Shown piece by piece: positions 7,695 through 17,545 of a stretch of DNA of 64,000 nucleotides (position 1 is its first letter; the number at the start of each line of letters is the position of its first letter). The notes under the pieces are model-generated. The model did not search any database, was not told the origin of the DNA, and saw only the letters and a list, made by a program, of their open reading frames with translations. This DNA comes from Bacteroides acidifaciens. GTDB taxonomy: Bacteria; Bacteroidota; Bacteroidia; Bacteroidales; Bacteroidaceae. The position numbers and the translations under genes are program-made. The stretch is taken from the NCBI RefSeq assembly GCF_024623065.1, contig NZ_JANJZR010000003.1:62001-126000 (forward strand), written 5' to 3'.

Positions 7695-9662
7695 TTAGTT
7701 TCTATACAGAATCAAGGCGGAAGAAGCCGCGATAGCTATATCTCCACCAGACAAATGCTCCTGGCTGTCCAATTTGATTTGTCCATCTTTGCAAACAACT
7801 ATCCAGTCTTGCTCGGGCAGGTGGACAATCGCTTCGTTCCGGTTACCATTATAAGCTACTAATATTTCTTTCCATTCATCTCCATTAGCATATTCGCCCA
7901 ATGTATAAGCAATTACACCGGAATCACCCGTGTCAAGGAAATGAAGCCATTGTTCCAATCCCTCTACTGTTGGAATGCGAAAGGTGGGATGCGCTTTACG
8001 TAGTGCGATCAGTCCTTTTATATAGTCGAAAAAATCACGGTTCTTGGCTTTCAAAGCCCAGTCAATCTGGTTGACAGCGTCCGATGACTTGTAGCTGTTC
8101 GGTTCTCCTTGCTTATCTTGCATGATTTCTTCGCCACCACGGATGAAAGGGATTCCTTGTGAGGTCAGAAGTACTGTATGTATCAATTTGTCGATAGAGG
8201 GTAATTCCTCTTCAGCATGTTCGCCCTTTACGGATAGCCTCAATTTGTCTATCAAAGTGTATCCGTCATGGCACGACACGAAATTAATCATTTGCGAAGG
8301 AGCCCCGGCATAAGGACCATCACAATAAAGCAATCCGTCATAGTCTACCTGCGGGTGCTGCGTGCCGCCGACGATACCATATTTAACCGGTTCGAAATGC
8401 CCGTTTATATTTCCGGAGGCATATCCGGGTTCTTGTTCGTCGAAGGTACTTCCTTTCAGTCCGTCCCGAAACTCATCATTAAATACGGCAATACCTTCCA
8501 TCCGTCCGACATTCTCCTTTACTGCCCGCTGCTCGAAAGGCAATGGGGAATCTGCTGCTGCCCAACCTTCACCGTAAACGAAGATTGTCGGGTCAATTTT
8601 CAGCAGTTCTTCTCTCAAATGGTTCATTGTTTCAATGTCATGTATCCCCATAAGGTCAAACCGGAAACCGTCGATATGGTATTCTTTCGCCCAGAACTTT
8701 ACAGATTCGATGATATAACGGCGAACCATTTCGCGCTCTGATGCCGTCTCGTTTCCGCAGCCGGACGCATTGGAATAAGACCCGTCAGGATTTTGACGGT
8801 AAAAATATCCGGGGACGGTCAGTTCGAAATTTGAATGATCGGTGGAAGCGGTATGGTTATATACCACGTCGAGTACAATGCGGAAGCCGTTCTGATGTAG
8901 GCTCTTCACCATTTCTTTAAACTCACGGATGCGGGTGACGGGATTAGCCGGGTCGGTGGAATAACTTCCATCAGGCACATTGTAATTTTTCGGGTCATAT
9001 CCCCAATTATATTTATTTTCTTCCAGTCTCGTCTCATCTACTGTGGCGAAATCAAATGAAGGCAGGATATGGATATGTGTAACGCCCAGTTCTTTCAAGT
9101 GATCTAAGCCGGAAGTTTCCCCTTCGGGTGTCTTGGTTCCGGTTTCCGTCAGAGCCAGGAACTTTCCTTTATTCTTGATGCCCGAATTCGGATCAATACT
9201 AAAATCGCGATGATGCAATTCATAGAGAATAATGTCGGAATACATCTTCAGTTCGGGGGGCTGGTCGGACTCCCAATCTTCCGGATTCGTTTCATTCCAG
9301 TCGATTACAGCCGCACGGTTACCATTGATACCGACTGCTTTAGCCCAAATGCCGGGCGTTTCGTCCAGCCATTTGCCGTCTTTCTCTATTTGGAAGGTGT
9401 AGAAAGAACCTTTCAGGTCACGGTCGATATTGATACGCCAGGTGCCATCCTCTGCCATGTCCATATCCAGTTGTTCTTCCTTTTCTTCTCCTTCGCCGGC
9501 GGGGTACAGGTTTAAACGAACCCTGTCCGCGCTCGGCGCCCAAAGTGTAAAAACGGATTGTTCGGGTGTATAGACCAATTCGAGATCATTTCCATCATAG
9601 CATGGATATTTGTCATACGACTCCAATTGGTCTGCGGACGGATGATTTTTTAATTTTCTCAT
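7695..9662 (-). CDS. pulA: Type I pullulanase (GH13), cytoplasmic
   Basis: 655 residues. The N-terminal CBM48-like domain (about 20-110, with SVFTLWAPSADRVRLNLY) is followed by the GH13 barrel. The type I signature YNWGYDPKNYNVP is present. Catalytic blocks are DVVYNHTAS, GFRFDLMG (nucleophile Asp), VYGEGWAA (acid/base Glu) and VSCHDGYTL (transition-state Asp). The enzyme cleaves alpha-1,6 branches of pullulan, glycogen or limit dextrins. No signal peptide is present, so it acts in the cytoplasm on imported or storage alpha-glucans. It is divergent from the alpha-amylase gene at 9986, and the pair could debranch and hydrolyse intracellular glycogen together. Confidence 0.94.
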   Translation of the reverse strand: MRKLKNHPSADQLESYDKYPCYDGNDLELVYTPEQSVFTLWAPSADRVRLNLYPAGEGEEKEEQLDMDMAEDGTWRINIDRDLKGSFYTFQIEKDGKWLDETPGIWAKAVGINGNRAAVIDWNETNPEDWESDQPPELKMYSDIILYELHHRDFSIDPNSGIKNKGKFLALTETGTKTPEGETSGLDHLKELGVTHIHILPSFDFATVDETRLEENKYNWGYDPKNYNVPDGSYSTDPANPVTRIREFKEMVKSLHQNGFRIVLDVVYNHTASTDHSNFELTVPGYFYRQNPDGSYSNASGCGNETASEREMVRRYIIESVKFWAKEYHIDGFRFDLMGIHDIETMNHLREELLKIDPTIFVYGEGWAAADSPLPFEQRAVKENVGRMEGIAVFNDEFRDGLKGSTFDEQEPGYASGNINGHFEPVKYGIVGGTQHPQVDYDGLLYCDGPYAGAPSQMINFVSCHDGYTLIDKLRLSVKGEHAEEELPSIDKLIHTVLLTSQGIPFIRGGEEIMQDKQGEPNSYKSSDAVNQIDWALKAKNRDFFDYIKGLIALRKAHPTFRIPTVEGLEQWLHFLDTGDSGVIAYTLGEYANGDEWKEILVAYNGNRNEAIVHLPEQDWIVVCKDGQIKLDSQEHLSGGDIAIAASSALILYRN

Positions 9663-9985
9663 ACATTCAATTTTATATTAATACTGTTTAAAATAATCAA
9701 TGCCTATGTGGCGTAAATGAACTGGTATGTTCTTGTTTGGTATGATGAGAAACAACAGAACAAACAGAATTTATTGCTGTTATCCCGGTAAATATGGATA
9801 TAAAAAGGATTATTAAGATATTTTTCGTCGTTGCATGAACCATACTCTTGAACTTTCTGCTGTTTAGCATTTGTTCGTTCGGTTTATGGACAAATTCCTA
9901 CCATTTTGCTAATATTTCATACTTGTGAAGGAACTTTATTCTATTGCAACTTGTTTTATACTCGTCAATTTAAAAAAGATAGCAT
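9663..9985. other. Divergent intergenic region between pulA and the alpha-amylase gene
   Basis: 323 bases, A/T-rich, holding the divergent start regions of the two starch genes. I found no promoter with both boxes at correct spacing. A TACTTGTG at about 9920-9927 is the nearest -7-like element on the amylase side. No open frame of interest was seen. Confidence 0.5.
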
Positions 9986-11434
9986 ATGGAAAATGGTGTA
10001 ATGATGCAGTATTTTGAATGGAATCTCCCGAATGACGGGAAGTTATGGAAACAATTAAAAGAAGACGCGTCGCATCTTCATGACATTGGTGTAACCGCAG
10101 TATGGATTCCACCTGCTTATAAAGCCGACGAGCAGCAGGATGAAGGATATGCAACTTATGATTTGTATGACCTGGGCGAATTTGAACAGAAAGGGACAGT
10201 ACGGACAAAGTATGGTACGAAGGATGAACTGAAAGAGATGATTGGCGAATTGCACAAATATCATATTGCGGTTTATCTGGATGTAGTGCTGAACCATAAG
10301 GCAGGCGGTGATTTTACCGAAAAGTTTATGGTCGTGGAGGTTGACCCCAAAGAAAGGAACAAGGCGTTGGGCGAACCGTATGAGATACAGGGCTGGACCG
10401 GATATAGCTTCCATGGACGTAAGGACAAGTATTCGGATTTTAAGTGGCACTGGTATCACTTCTCCGGTACGGGATTTGACGACGCCAAGAAACGTAGCGG
10501 AGTCTTTCAGATCCAGGGAGAAGGAAAAGCCTGGAGCGAGGGAGTGGACAATGAGAATGGCAATTATGACTTTTTGTTGTGTAATGATATTGATTTGGAC
10601 CATCCTGAGGTTGTATCCGAACTGAACCGTTGGGGGAAATGGGTTACCGATGAACTTGGACTCGACGGATTCCGGTTGGATGCTATCAAGCATATGAAAG
10701 ACCAGTTTATCGCACAATTTCTTGATGCGGTGAGAAGTGAACGGGGAGATGATTTTTATGCCGTAGGTGAATATTGGAACGGTGACTTGGAAACACTCGA
10801 CGCCTATTTGGAAACGGTAGGGCATAAGGTGAATTTGTTTGATGTCCCGTTACATTATAATATGTTTCAGGCAGCACAGGAAGGTAAAGAATATGATTTG
10901 CGGAATATCCTGAAGGATACACTGGTCGAACATCATTGTGATTTGGCTGTGACATTTGTCGATAATCACGACTCGCAGTTGGGAAGTTCGCTGGAGTCCC
11001 AAATAGAAGACTGGTTCAAACCGTTGGCATATGGTCTTATTCTCTTGATGAAAGATGGTTATCCTTGCCTGTTTTATGGGGATTACTATGGAATAAAAGG
11101 AGAGAAATCCCCGCATACCAAGATCTTGGACATATTGTTGGACGCCAGAAGAAAATATGCTTATGGCGATCAGGTTGAATATTTCGATCACCCCTCCACC
11201 GTCGGTTTTATTCGCACAGGAGATGAGGAACATACGGGTTCGGGACTGGTCTTTTTAATGTCCAATGACGAAGCCGGCAGTAAAACGATGAGTCTGGGTG
11301 AAGGTCATAAGGGTGAGATATGGCACGAAATAACCGGAAGCATTCAGGAAGAAGTAACTTTGGATGAAGAAGGGAACGGCGAATTTTCCGTTGATGCCCG
11401 TAACCTGGCTGTTTGGGTAAAGAAGGCAATTTAG
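9986..11434 (+). CDS. Cytoplasmic alpha-amylase (GH13 subfamily 5 type)
   Basis: 482 residues, beginning directly with the barrel (MMQYFEWNLPNDGKLW) and with no signal peptide, like cytoplasmic bacterial alpha-amylases. Conserved regions are LDVVLNHKAG, GFRLDAIKHM (nucleophile Asp), AVGEYWNG (acid/base Glu) and FVDNHDSQLG. A C-terminal beta domain covers about 395-482. It hydrolyses alpha-1,4 bonds in imported maltodextrin or glycogen. It is divergent from pulA, and the regulator gene at 11519 follows behind its own promoter. Confidence 0.94.
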   Translation: MENGVMMQYFEWNLPNDGKLWKQLKEDASHLHDIGVTAVWIPPAYKADEQQDEGYATYDLYDLGEFEQKGTVRTKYGTKDELKEMIGELHKYHIAVYLDVVLNHKAGGDFTEKFMVVEVDPKERNKALGEPYEIQGWTGYSFHGRKDKYSDFKWHWYHFSGTGFDDAKKRSGVFQIQGEGKAWSEGVDNENGNYDFLLCNDIDLDHPEVVSELNRWGKWVTDELGLDGFRLDAIKHMKDQFIAQFLDAVRSERGDDFYAVGEYWNGDLETLDAYLETVGHKVNLFDVPLHYNMFQAAQEGKEYDLRNILKDTLVEHHCDLAVTFVDNHDSQLGSSLESQIEDWFKPLAYGLILLMKDGYPCLFYGDYYGIKGEKSPHTKILDILLDARRKYAYGDQVEYFDHPSTVGFIRTGDEEHTGSGLVFLMSNDEAGSKTMSLGEGHKGEIWHEITGSIQEEVTLDEEGNGEFSVDARNLAVWVKKAI

Positions 11435-11457
11435 GTTGCTTAAAATTAAATGCCTAC

Positions 11458-11488
11458 TTGCACCTTATATGGAAAATACATACCTTTG
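11458..11488 (+). promoter_or_regulatory. Promoter of the TPR/AraC regulator gene
   Basis: TTG (11458-11460), 20 bases, TACCTTTG (11481-11488), a good Bacteroides promoter 31 bases before the ATG at 11519. The regulator therefore has its own promoter although it follows the amylase gene. Confidence 0.7.
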
Positions 11489-11518
11489 ATGCTAAATGAT
11501 TAAACACGGTAAGATTTT

Positions 11519-13264
11519 ATGCGTTTTTTGGTATGTATTTTAGTGCTTTTATTTGTACACAATCAATATTCGAGGGCTGATAAGACTATACATAGTGATT
11601 CTCTCTATACTGAAAAGTATATCCGGGATATTTATATATCTGACTCTAAGCGTGCTCTGCAATTACTGGACGAAGCGGAGAACAGGAAAACAATTTCTTT
11701 GCGGGTGATAAACGAATTGCGTAGTTTGTCATATAGTAATATGTATATGAACAAACTCGCGTTTATGTATGCGAAAAAAGCTTATCTGCTTGATTCCATA
11801 TACCAGAAAGACCCGGAACACATGCTGAAAATGACAGTCTATTTGGCTGAGTTCTCGGCAATGATGAGCAAGTATAATGAAAGTATGCATTATGCATTAG
11901 AGGGAATCAGACAGGCACAAGAATTAGGAAACAGAGAGGCTAGAGCCAGATTGTTTTTCTGCATGGGAGAGAATAACTGGAGATTGTCTTTTAAAGACAA
12001 GGCATATGATTATTTCGACCGGACTATTGAATTGCTGCGCGGGTCGAAGGAGAAGCGTGAAATGATGCTGCTTTCATACTATTATGGGGCGAAAATGGGG
12101 TTTCTGATGAATGATTCCCGAATCGAAGAGGCTCTGGAAGTAGGTTTTGAACGTGAGAAGCAGATTGAACGGCTCAAAGCATTGCCTCAAATCCCTGAAG
12201 CTTATGTGGACGGCCAATATAGTTATTTGTATTCCAAGCTGGCCTATATTTATTGCATGGAGAAGAAATATGGGCAGGCGGAACAATATTATCAGAAATA
12301 CTTGTCAAAGAAGAAATCACATACTCCGGATGGAAAAATGCATTCAGTCCCTTATTTGATGCTTTCCGGGCAATATGAGACAGTCATAGATAACTGCAGA
12401 GGATTTAAGGAGCTGATGAGGACTCAGCAGGACACTTTGAACGAACAATATCTGACTGTCCTCCGGCATGAAGTGAAAGCATACTTGGGTATGCATAAAT
12501 ACAAAGAAGTTGCGGAGATACGTGAAACAATTTTAGCCATAACGGACAGCATCAATGCCCGCGATAGGAACAATGTTGCATTGGAATTGAATGCAATGTA
12601 CGGTGTCTCTGAAAAAGAAGAGTATATCGCCGAACAGGCTTTTCAATTGAGAATAAGAAATATAACTCTCTGCTTCCTTGCATGTGTTGTGGTGCTGACT
12701 CTGTTTCTTGTATGGCGTTTGTGGCGTTTTAATCATATAGTCGAGTATAAGAACAGGATGCTTGCCCAGCTTATAAACGAAAGAATCTCCAATAGGAAAT
12801 ATGACACTCAGTTGTCGGAAGCATACGGACAACTGGCTGTCACGTCAGAAATAGAGCCGGAAGTCATTTCCTCTGAAGAACTGAATGAAACGGATAAGGT
12901 CAGCGGTGAAGAGGAAGAGAACAGGAAAATATTCCAAGAATTGAACCGGATAGTCGTCCAAGACCAATTATACCTTTCGCCGGAACTCTCAAGGGAAGAT
13001 TTGGCGCAGATAGTGCATCTGAATAATGCACGTTTTGCCCGGATGATACGTGAATGTACGGGGACTAACTTTAACGGGTATATCAATGAATTGCGTATTA
13101 CTTATGCAATCAAATTGATGAAGAAATGTCCCAATTATACAATACGTGCCATAGCGGATGAGTCCGGATTTAACAGTACACCGATTTTATACAACCTCTT
13201 CAAGAAAAAGACAGGAATGACACCCTACGAATTTAAGAAAGCACAGGATTCGCTTAGGAATTAG
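11519..13264 (+). CDS. Membrane-bound TPR / AraC-type transcriptional regulator
   Basis: 581 residues. The N-terminal hydrophobic segment (MRFLVCILVLLFV) acts as signal or anchor. The helical TPR-like region covers about 30-375, a membrane helix (ITLCFLACVVVLTLFLVW) lies near 381-400, and the C-terminus is an AraC-type DNA-binding domain (about 475-575; SREDLAQIVHLNNARFARMI, FNSTPILYNLFKKKTGMTPYEF). Bacteroides has many such proteins, which probably sense through the periplasmic TPR part and bind DNA in the cytoplasm. The ligand is unknown. Being next to pullulanase and amylase it might respond to alpha-glucan status, but this is inferred from position only. Confidence 0.85.
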   Translation: MRFLVCILVLLFVHNQYSRADKTIHSDSLYTEKYIRDIYISDSKRALQLLDEAENRKTISLRVINELRSLSYSNMYMNKLAFMYAKKAYLLDSIYQKDPEHMLKMTVYLAEFSAMMSKYNESMHYALEGIRQAQELGNREARARLFFCMGENNWRLSFKDKAYDYFDRTIELLRGSKEKREMMLLSYYYGAKMGFLMNDSRIEEALEVGFEREKQIERLKALPQIPEAYVDGQYSYLYSKLAYIYCMEKKYGQAEQYYQKYLSKKKSHTPDGKMHSVPYLMLSGQYETVIDNCRGFKELMRTQQDTLNEQYLTVLRHEVKAYLGMHKYKEVAEIRETILAITDSINARDRNNVALELNAMYGVSEKEEYIAEQAFQLRIRNITLCFLACVVVLTLFLVWRLWRFNHIVEYKNRMLAQLINERISNRKYDTQLSEAYGQLAVTSEIEPEVISSEELNETDKVSGEEEENRKIFQELNRIVVQDQLYLSPELSREDLAQIVHLNNARFARMIRECTGTNFNGYINELRITYAIKLMKKCPNYTIRAIADESGFNSTPILYNLFKKKTGMTPYEFKKAQDSLRN

Positions 13265-13332
13265 GAGTTTCCAGTAAACAATTCTCGGCTTTTTCGGTTT
13301 ATTATTATAAAGTTAATTAAATAAATATAGTA

Positions 13333-13436
13333 ATGTTACAAGTTAGGATAAAGCGAGTGTACGAGGATTTAAAGAGCCGGTGTACAATCATGCCCGAATC
13401 CTTTGCGATTATCTGGAAATGCGTCTGAAAGAGTGA
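13333..13436 (+). pseudogene. Internally deleted remnant of a DUF488-family gene
   Basis: From the ATG at 13333 the frame reads MLQVRIKRVYED, the usual start of DUF488 proteins. Shortly afterwards another frame (from 13383) reads YNHARILCDYLEMRLKE followed by TGA, resembling the usual DUF488 end (HNNAVVLxEYLEKRL). About 80 intervening residues are missing and the two pieces are out of frame. It looks like a gene reduced to its two ends by one deletion. Not functional. Confidence 0.55.
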
Positions 13437-13464
13437 AATTAAAGTAATTTTTATCTGTTTACGC

Positions 13465-13495
13465 TTTCTGTCGTTCACTCAATTTCCTACCTTTG
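13465..13495 (+). promoter_or_regulatory. Probable promoter of the menaquinone operon
   Basis: TTTC (13465-13468, one mismatch to TTTG), 19 bases, TACCTTTG (13488-13495), 25 bases before the first ATG at 13521. No other promoter is evident before the tightly packed men genes. Confidence 0.65.
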
Positions 13496-13520
13496 TAATC
13501 TAAATCAAAATCGTGTAGCC

Positions 13521-14753
13521 ATGAAGTATAAATTATTGGTCTTGGATGTAGACGGAACACTGCTTAATGATGCGAAAGAAATTAGTAAACGTACACTGGC
13601 CGCTTTGTTGAAGATTCAGCAGATGGGAGTACGTATCGTGCTGGCTTCCGGCAGACCTACTTATGGTTTGCTGCCGCTGGCGAAGTCTCTTGAACTTGGA
13701 AATTATGGCGGCTTTCTCCTTTCTTATAACGGTTGCCAGATAATCAATGCACAGAACGGAGAAATCCTGTTCGAACGCCGTATCAACCCCGAAATGCTTC
13801 CATATCTGGAAAAAAAAGCCCGCAAGAATGGTTTCGCGTTATTCACGTATCACGATGATACGATTGTCACGGATTCTCCCGAAAACGAACATATCCAAAG
13901 TGAAGCCCGACTGAACAACCTGCAAGTGATTCGGGAAGACGAATTCTCCGCAGCCATTGATTTCGCTCCCTGTAAATGTATGTTTGTCAGTGATGACGAA
14001 GAAGCGCTTGTCGGCTTGGAAGAACACTGGAAGAGACGCCTGAACGGAGCATTGGATGTATTCCGTTCCGAGCCTTACTTCCTCGAAGTGGTTCCTTGTG
14101 CCATTGACAAAGCGAATACGTTAGGTGCCCTGCTCGAGATGTTGGGCGTGACACGCGAAGAAGTGATTGCCATCGGCGACGGTGTGTGTGACGTAACCAT
14201 GCTTCAATTGGCCGGACTGGGTATAGCCATGGGACATTCTCAGGATTCGGTGAAGGCTTGTGCCGACTATGTGACAACTTCGAACGAAGAAGACGGAGTA
14301 GCGCTTGCCGTCGAGAAAGCGATTCTTGCCGAAGTCCGTGCAGCGGAAATCCCTCTTGAACAGTTGAATGCACAGGCACGCCACGCATTAATGGGAAACT
14401 TGGGAATCCAATATACCTATGCTGACAAAGAGCGGGTGGAGGCTACGATGCCCGTAGACCATCGTACGCGCCAGCCTTTCGGCATTCTGCATGGCGGAGC
14501 CACCCTTGCATTGGCAGAGACGGTTGCCGGACTGGGTTCAATGATTCTTTGCCAGCCGGACGAAATCGTCGTAGGAATGCAAGTCAGCGGCAACCACATC
14601 TCTTCTGCCCACGAAGGAGATACCGTGCGGGCAGTAGCAACCATTGTACATAAAGGACGTTCATCCCATGTATGGAATGTAGACGTCTTTACCTCAACCA
14701 ACAAACTGGTGTCTTCCATACGGGTAGTCAACAGTGTTATGAAAAAAAGATGA
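13521..14753 (+). CDS. Cof-type HAD phosphatase fused to a hotdog thioesterase (probable DHNA-CoA thioesterase)
   Basis: 410 residues in two domains. Residues 1-270 are a Cof-type HAD hydrolase: LLVLDVDGTLL (nucleophile Asp), LASGRP, and GDGVCDVTML. Residues 280-410 are a PaaI-like hotdog thioesterase with PFGILHGGATLALAET, where the HGG and following Glu are the expected active-site elements. As first gene of the men cluster, overlapping menF by ATGA, the thioesterase half is a good candidate for hydrolysing 1,4-dihydroxy-2-naphthoyl-CoA, the step after MenB. The HAD half's substrate is unknown. The fusion is in a single frame with no internal stop. Confidence 0.85.
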   Translation: MKYKLLVLDVDGTLLNDAKEISKRTLAALLKIQQMGVRIVLASGRPTYGLLPLAKSLELGNYGGFLLSYNGCQIINAQNGEILFERRINPEMLPYLEKKARKNGFALFTYHDDTIVTDSPENEHIQSEARLNNLQVIREDEFSAAIDFAPCKCMFVSDDEEALVGLEEHWKRRLNGALDVFRSEPYFLEVVPCAIDKANTLGALLEMLGVTREEVIAIGDGVCDVTMLQLAGLGIAMGHSQDSVKACADYVTTSNEEDGVALAVEKAILAEVRAAEIPLEQLNAQARHALMGNLGIQYTYADKERVEATMPVDHRTRQPFGILHGGATLALAETVAGLGSMILCQPDEIVVGMQVSGNHISSAHEGDTVRAVATIVHKGRSSHVWNVDVFTSTNKLVSSIRVVNSVMKKR

Positions 14754-15847
14754 TTGACGAAGAAATAAGTAATCTGACAGCTATTGATACATTCATCCGG
14801 CAAAAGCAACCGTTTGCTGTTTACCGTATTCCCGGAGAGAAAGTCCCCCGCCTCTTACAGACCGGGGGAACTGTCCGTTTAATCTATGACCTCAAAGACC
14901 TGAACGGACAGCGGGGATTTGTCATCGCCCCGTTTCGGGTGAGCGGGACATGCCCGATTGTGCTGATACAACCGGACCAATCGGGACAGCCCTTGCCGAT
15001 GGACGTGGATACGGACGGCGAACAGGAGAAAGCCGGGCAAACGCAAAGGCAGGAAACTTTTCTGAATACTTGTACGGATAAGTATGCCGCGTGCTTCCAT
15101 ACGTTCATAAATGCCTTACGCGACGAGACTTTTGACAAACTGGTGCTATCCCGCGAACTCGTTATCGGTCAGATGCCGGATTTCTCTCCTTCATCAGTGT
15201 TCCGTGCGGCTTGCAAACGGTATATTCATTCTTATATATACTTATGCTACACCCCTCAGACGGGTATCTGGTTAGGTAGCACGCCCGAAATCATCCTGTC
15301 GGGCGAAAAAGACGGATGGAACACCGTCGCACTGGCCGGAACGCAACCTTTGCAGGACGGTAAATTACCGCAAGTGTGGGATGAGAAGAACCGGAAAGAG
15401 CAGGATTATGTAGCATCCTATATCCGCCGGCAACTTCTTTCATTAGGCATCCGTTCTACGGAGAACGGACCTTATCCTGCCTATGCCGGAGCTTTGTCGC
15501 ATCTGAAAACCGACTTTCATTTCTCCTTGAAAGATAATAAGGACTTGGGAAATCTTCTGAAAGTGCTGCACCCGACGCCTGCCGTGTGCGGGCTTCCCAA
15601 GGAAGAAGCCTATCAATTCATATTGGAAAACGAAGGTTACGACCGCCGTTACTATTCCGGCTTTATCGGATGGCTCGACCCCGACGGAAGGACGGATTTG
15701 TATGTGAACCTGCGCTGTATGCATATCGGAGACGAGCAACTGACCCTTTATGCCGGCGGCGGATTACTGGCGTCTTCGGAACTGGACGACGAATGGCTGG
15801 AAACGGAAAAGAAGTTGCAGACCATGAAACGGCTGATAGCTTATTAA
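14750..15847 (+). CDS. menF: Isochorismate synthase
   Basis: 365 residues of the chorismate-utilising enzyme family: FDKLVLSRELVIG, WLGSTPEIILSG, VALAGTQPL, HLKTDFHFSL, LHPTPAVCGLP and YYSGFIGW. It converts chorismate to isochorismate, the first step of menaquinone synthesis. The start at 14750 (MIDEEISNL) is chosen because it overlaps the previous stop as ATGA, a typical translational coupling; upstream in-frame codons lie inside the preceding gene. A short spacer with repeated CACTAAT separates it from menD. Confidence 0.92.
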   Translation: MIDEEISNLTAIDTFIRQKQPFAVYRIPGEKVPRLLQTGGTVRLIYDLKDLNGQRGFVIAPFRVSGTCPIVLIQPDQSGQPLPMDVDTDGEQEKAGQTQRQETFLNTCTDKYAACFHTFINALRDETFDKLVLSRELVIGQMPDFSPSSVFRAACKRYIHSYIYLCYTPQTGIWLGSTPEIILSGEKDGWNTVALAGTQPLQDGKLPQVWDEKNRKEQDYVASYIRRQLLSLGIRSTENGPYPAYAGALSHLKTDFHFSLKDNKDLGNLLKVLHPTPAVCGLPKEEAYQFILENEGYDRRYYSGFIGWLDPDGRTDLYVNLRCMHIGDEQLTLYAGGGLLASSELDDEWLETEKKLQTMKRLIAY

Positions 15848-15874
15848 TCACTAATTCACTAATCACTAACCATC

Positions 15875-17542
15875 ATGTACACAGATAAGAAGAACATACT
15901 CCAACTGGTTGCGTTGCTTCAGGCGCACGGGATTACTAAAATTGTATTGTGTCCGGGCAGCCGTAACATACCTATCGTGCACACCTTGTCCAACCATCCT
16001 GATTTTACCTGTTATGCGGTGACAGACGAAAGGAGTGCGGGGTATTTCGCCATCGGGCTTACGTTGAATGGTGGCAAGCCTGCCGCAATCTGCTGCACTT
16101 CCGGAACGGCATTATTGAATCTCCATCCGGCTGTGGCAGAGGCTTTTTATCAGAATGTTCCTCTGGTTGTCATTTCTGCCGACCGTCCTGCAGCCTGGAT
16201 TGGGCAGATGGACGGACAGACACTACCGCAACCGGGCGTGTTCCGGTCGCTGGTCAAGAAGTCGGTCAATCTTCCGGAGATTCACACGGATGAAGATGAA
16301 TGGTACTGCAACCGCCTGATAAATGAAGCCCTGCTGGAGATGAACCATCACGGAAAGGGACCGGTTCATATCAATGTCCCTATTTCCGAACCGTTGTTCC
16401 AGTTCACGACGGATGCCCTGCCCGAAGTACGTGTCATCACGCGCTACCAGGGATTGAACGTCTACGACCGTGATTACAACGACCTCATTGACCGCATGAA
16501 CAAATACCAGAAACGGATGATTATTGTCGGTCAGATGAACCTTATCTATCTGTTTGAAAAGAGACACACCAAGTTATTATATAAGCACTTCGCTTGGTTG
16601 ACGGAGCATATCGGCAATCAGACTGTTCCCGGTATTCCGGTGAAGAACTTCGACGCGGCGCTCTATGCCATGCCCGAAGAGAAAATAGACCGGATGTCTC
16701 CCGAACTGTTGATTACTTATGGCGGGCACGTCGTCTCCAAACGATTGAAGAAGTTCCTTCGCCGGCATCCGCCCAAAGAACATTGGCACGTGTCGCCGGA
16801 CGGTGAAGTGGTCGACCTCTACGGTTCATTGACTACCGTGATTGAGATGGACCCGTTCGAATTCTTGGAAAAGATAGCAAGCCTGCTTGACAACCGTACT
16901 CCTGAATACCCCCGTGTGTGGGAGAATTATTGCAAAATCATCCCCGAACCGGAATTTGCCTATTCGGAGATGGCGGCTGTCGGTGCATTGATAAAGTCAT
17001 TGCCGGAATCATGCGCCTTGCATCTGGCCAACAGTTCGGTGGTCCGCTACGCCCAGTTGTATGCCATTCCTTCTACGATTGAGGTCTGCTGCAATCGGGG
17101 GACGAGTGGCATTGAAGGTTCGCTTTCTACGGCTGTCGGTTATGCGGCGGCTTCCGATAAGCTGAATTTTATAGCCATCGGGGATTTGAGTTTCTTCTAC
17201 GACATGAATGCGTTGTGGAATGTGAATGTCCGTCCCAATCTGCGTATTCTTTTGTTGAATAACGGCGGCGGGGAGATTTTCCATACTTTGCCGGGGCTGG
17301 ATATGTCGGGCACTTCGCACAAGTTTATCGCGGCCGTTCATAAGACGTCCGCCAAAGGTTGGGCGGAAGAACAGGGATTCCTTTATCTGCAAGCGGAAAA
17401 TGATGAAGAACTGGCTGAAACTATGCAGATTTTCACTCAACCGGAAGCGAAGGAACGCCCTGTCTTGTTGGAAGTGTTCACCAACAAGAACAAAGACGCA
17501 CGAATGCTGAAAAATTATTATTACCAATTAAAACAAAAATAG
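15875..17542 (+). CDS. menD: 2-succinyl-5-enolpyruvyl-6-hydroxy-3-cyclohexene-1-carboxylate synthase
   Basis: 555 residues. A thiamine diphosphate enzyme that joins isochorismate with the succinyl semialdehyde unit from 2-oxoglutarate. The N-terminal domain has [13 protein letters not shown] and [12 protein letters not shown], with the cofactor-activating Glu in the latter. The C-terminal domain has the ThDP/Mg motif [14 protein letters not shown]...[11 protein letters not shown]. Length matches the family. It sits in the men operon, three bases before menB. Confidence 0.95.
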   Translation: MYTDKKNILQLVALLQAHGITKIVLCPGSRNIPIVHTLSNHPDFTCYAVTDERSAGYFAIGLTLNGGKPAAICCTSGTALLNLHPAVAEAFYQNVPLVVISADRPAAWIGQMDGQTLPQPGVFRSLVKKSVNLPEIHTDEDEWYCNRLINEALLEMNHHGKGPVHINVPISEPLFQFTTDALPEVRVITRYQGLNVYDRDYNDLIDRMNKYQKRMIIVGQMNLIYLFEKRHTKLLYKHFAWLTEHIGNQTVPGIPVKNFDAALYAMPEEKIDRMSPELLITYGGHVVSKRLKKFLRRHPPKEHWHVSPDGEVVDLYGSLTTVIEMDPFEFLEKIASLLDNRTPEYPRVWENYCKIIPEPEFAYSEMAAVGALIKSLPESCALHLANSSVVRYAQLYAIPSTIEVCCNRGTSGIEGSLSTAVGYAAASDKLNFIAIGDLSFFYDMNALWNVNVRPNLRILLLNNGGGEIFHTLPGLDMSGTSHKFIAAVHKTSAKGWAEEQGFLYLQAENDEELAETMQIFTQPEAKERPVLLEVFTNKNKDARMLKNYYYQLKQK

Positions 17543-17545
17543 ATT

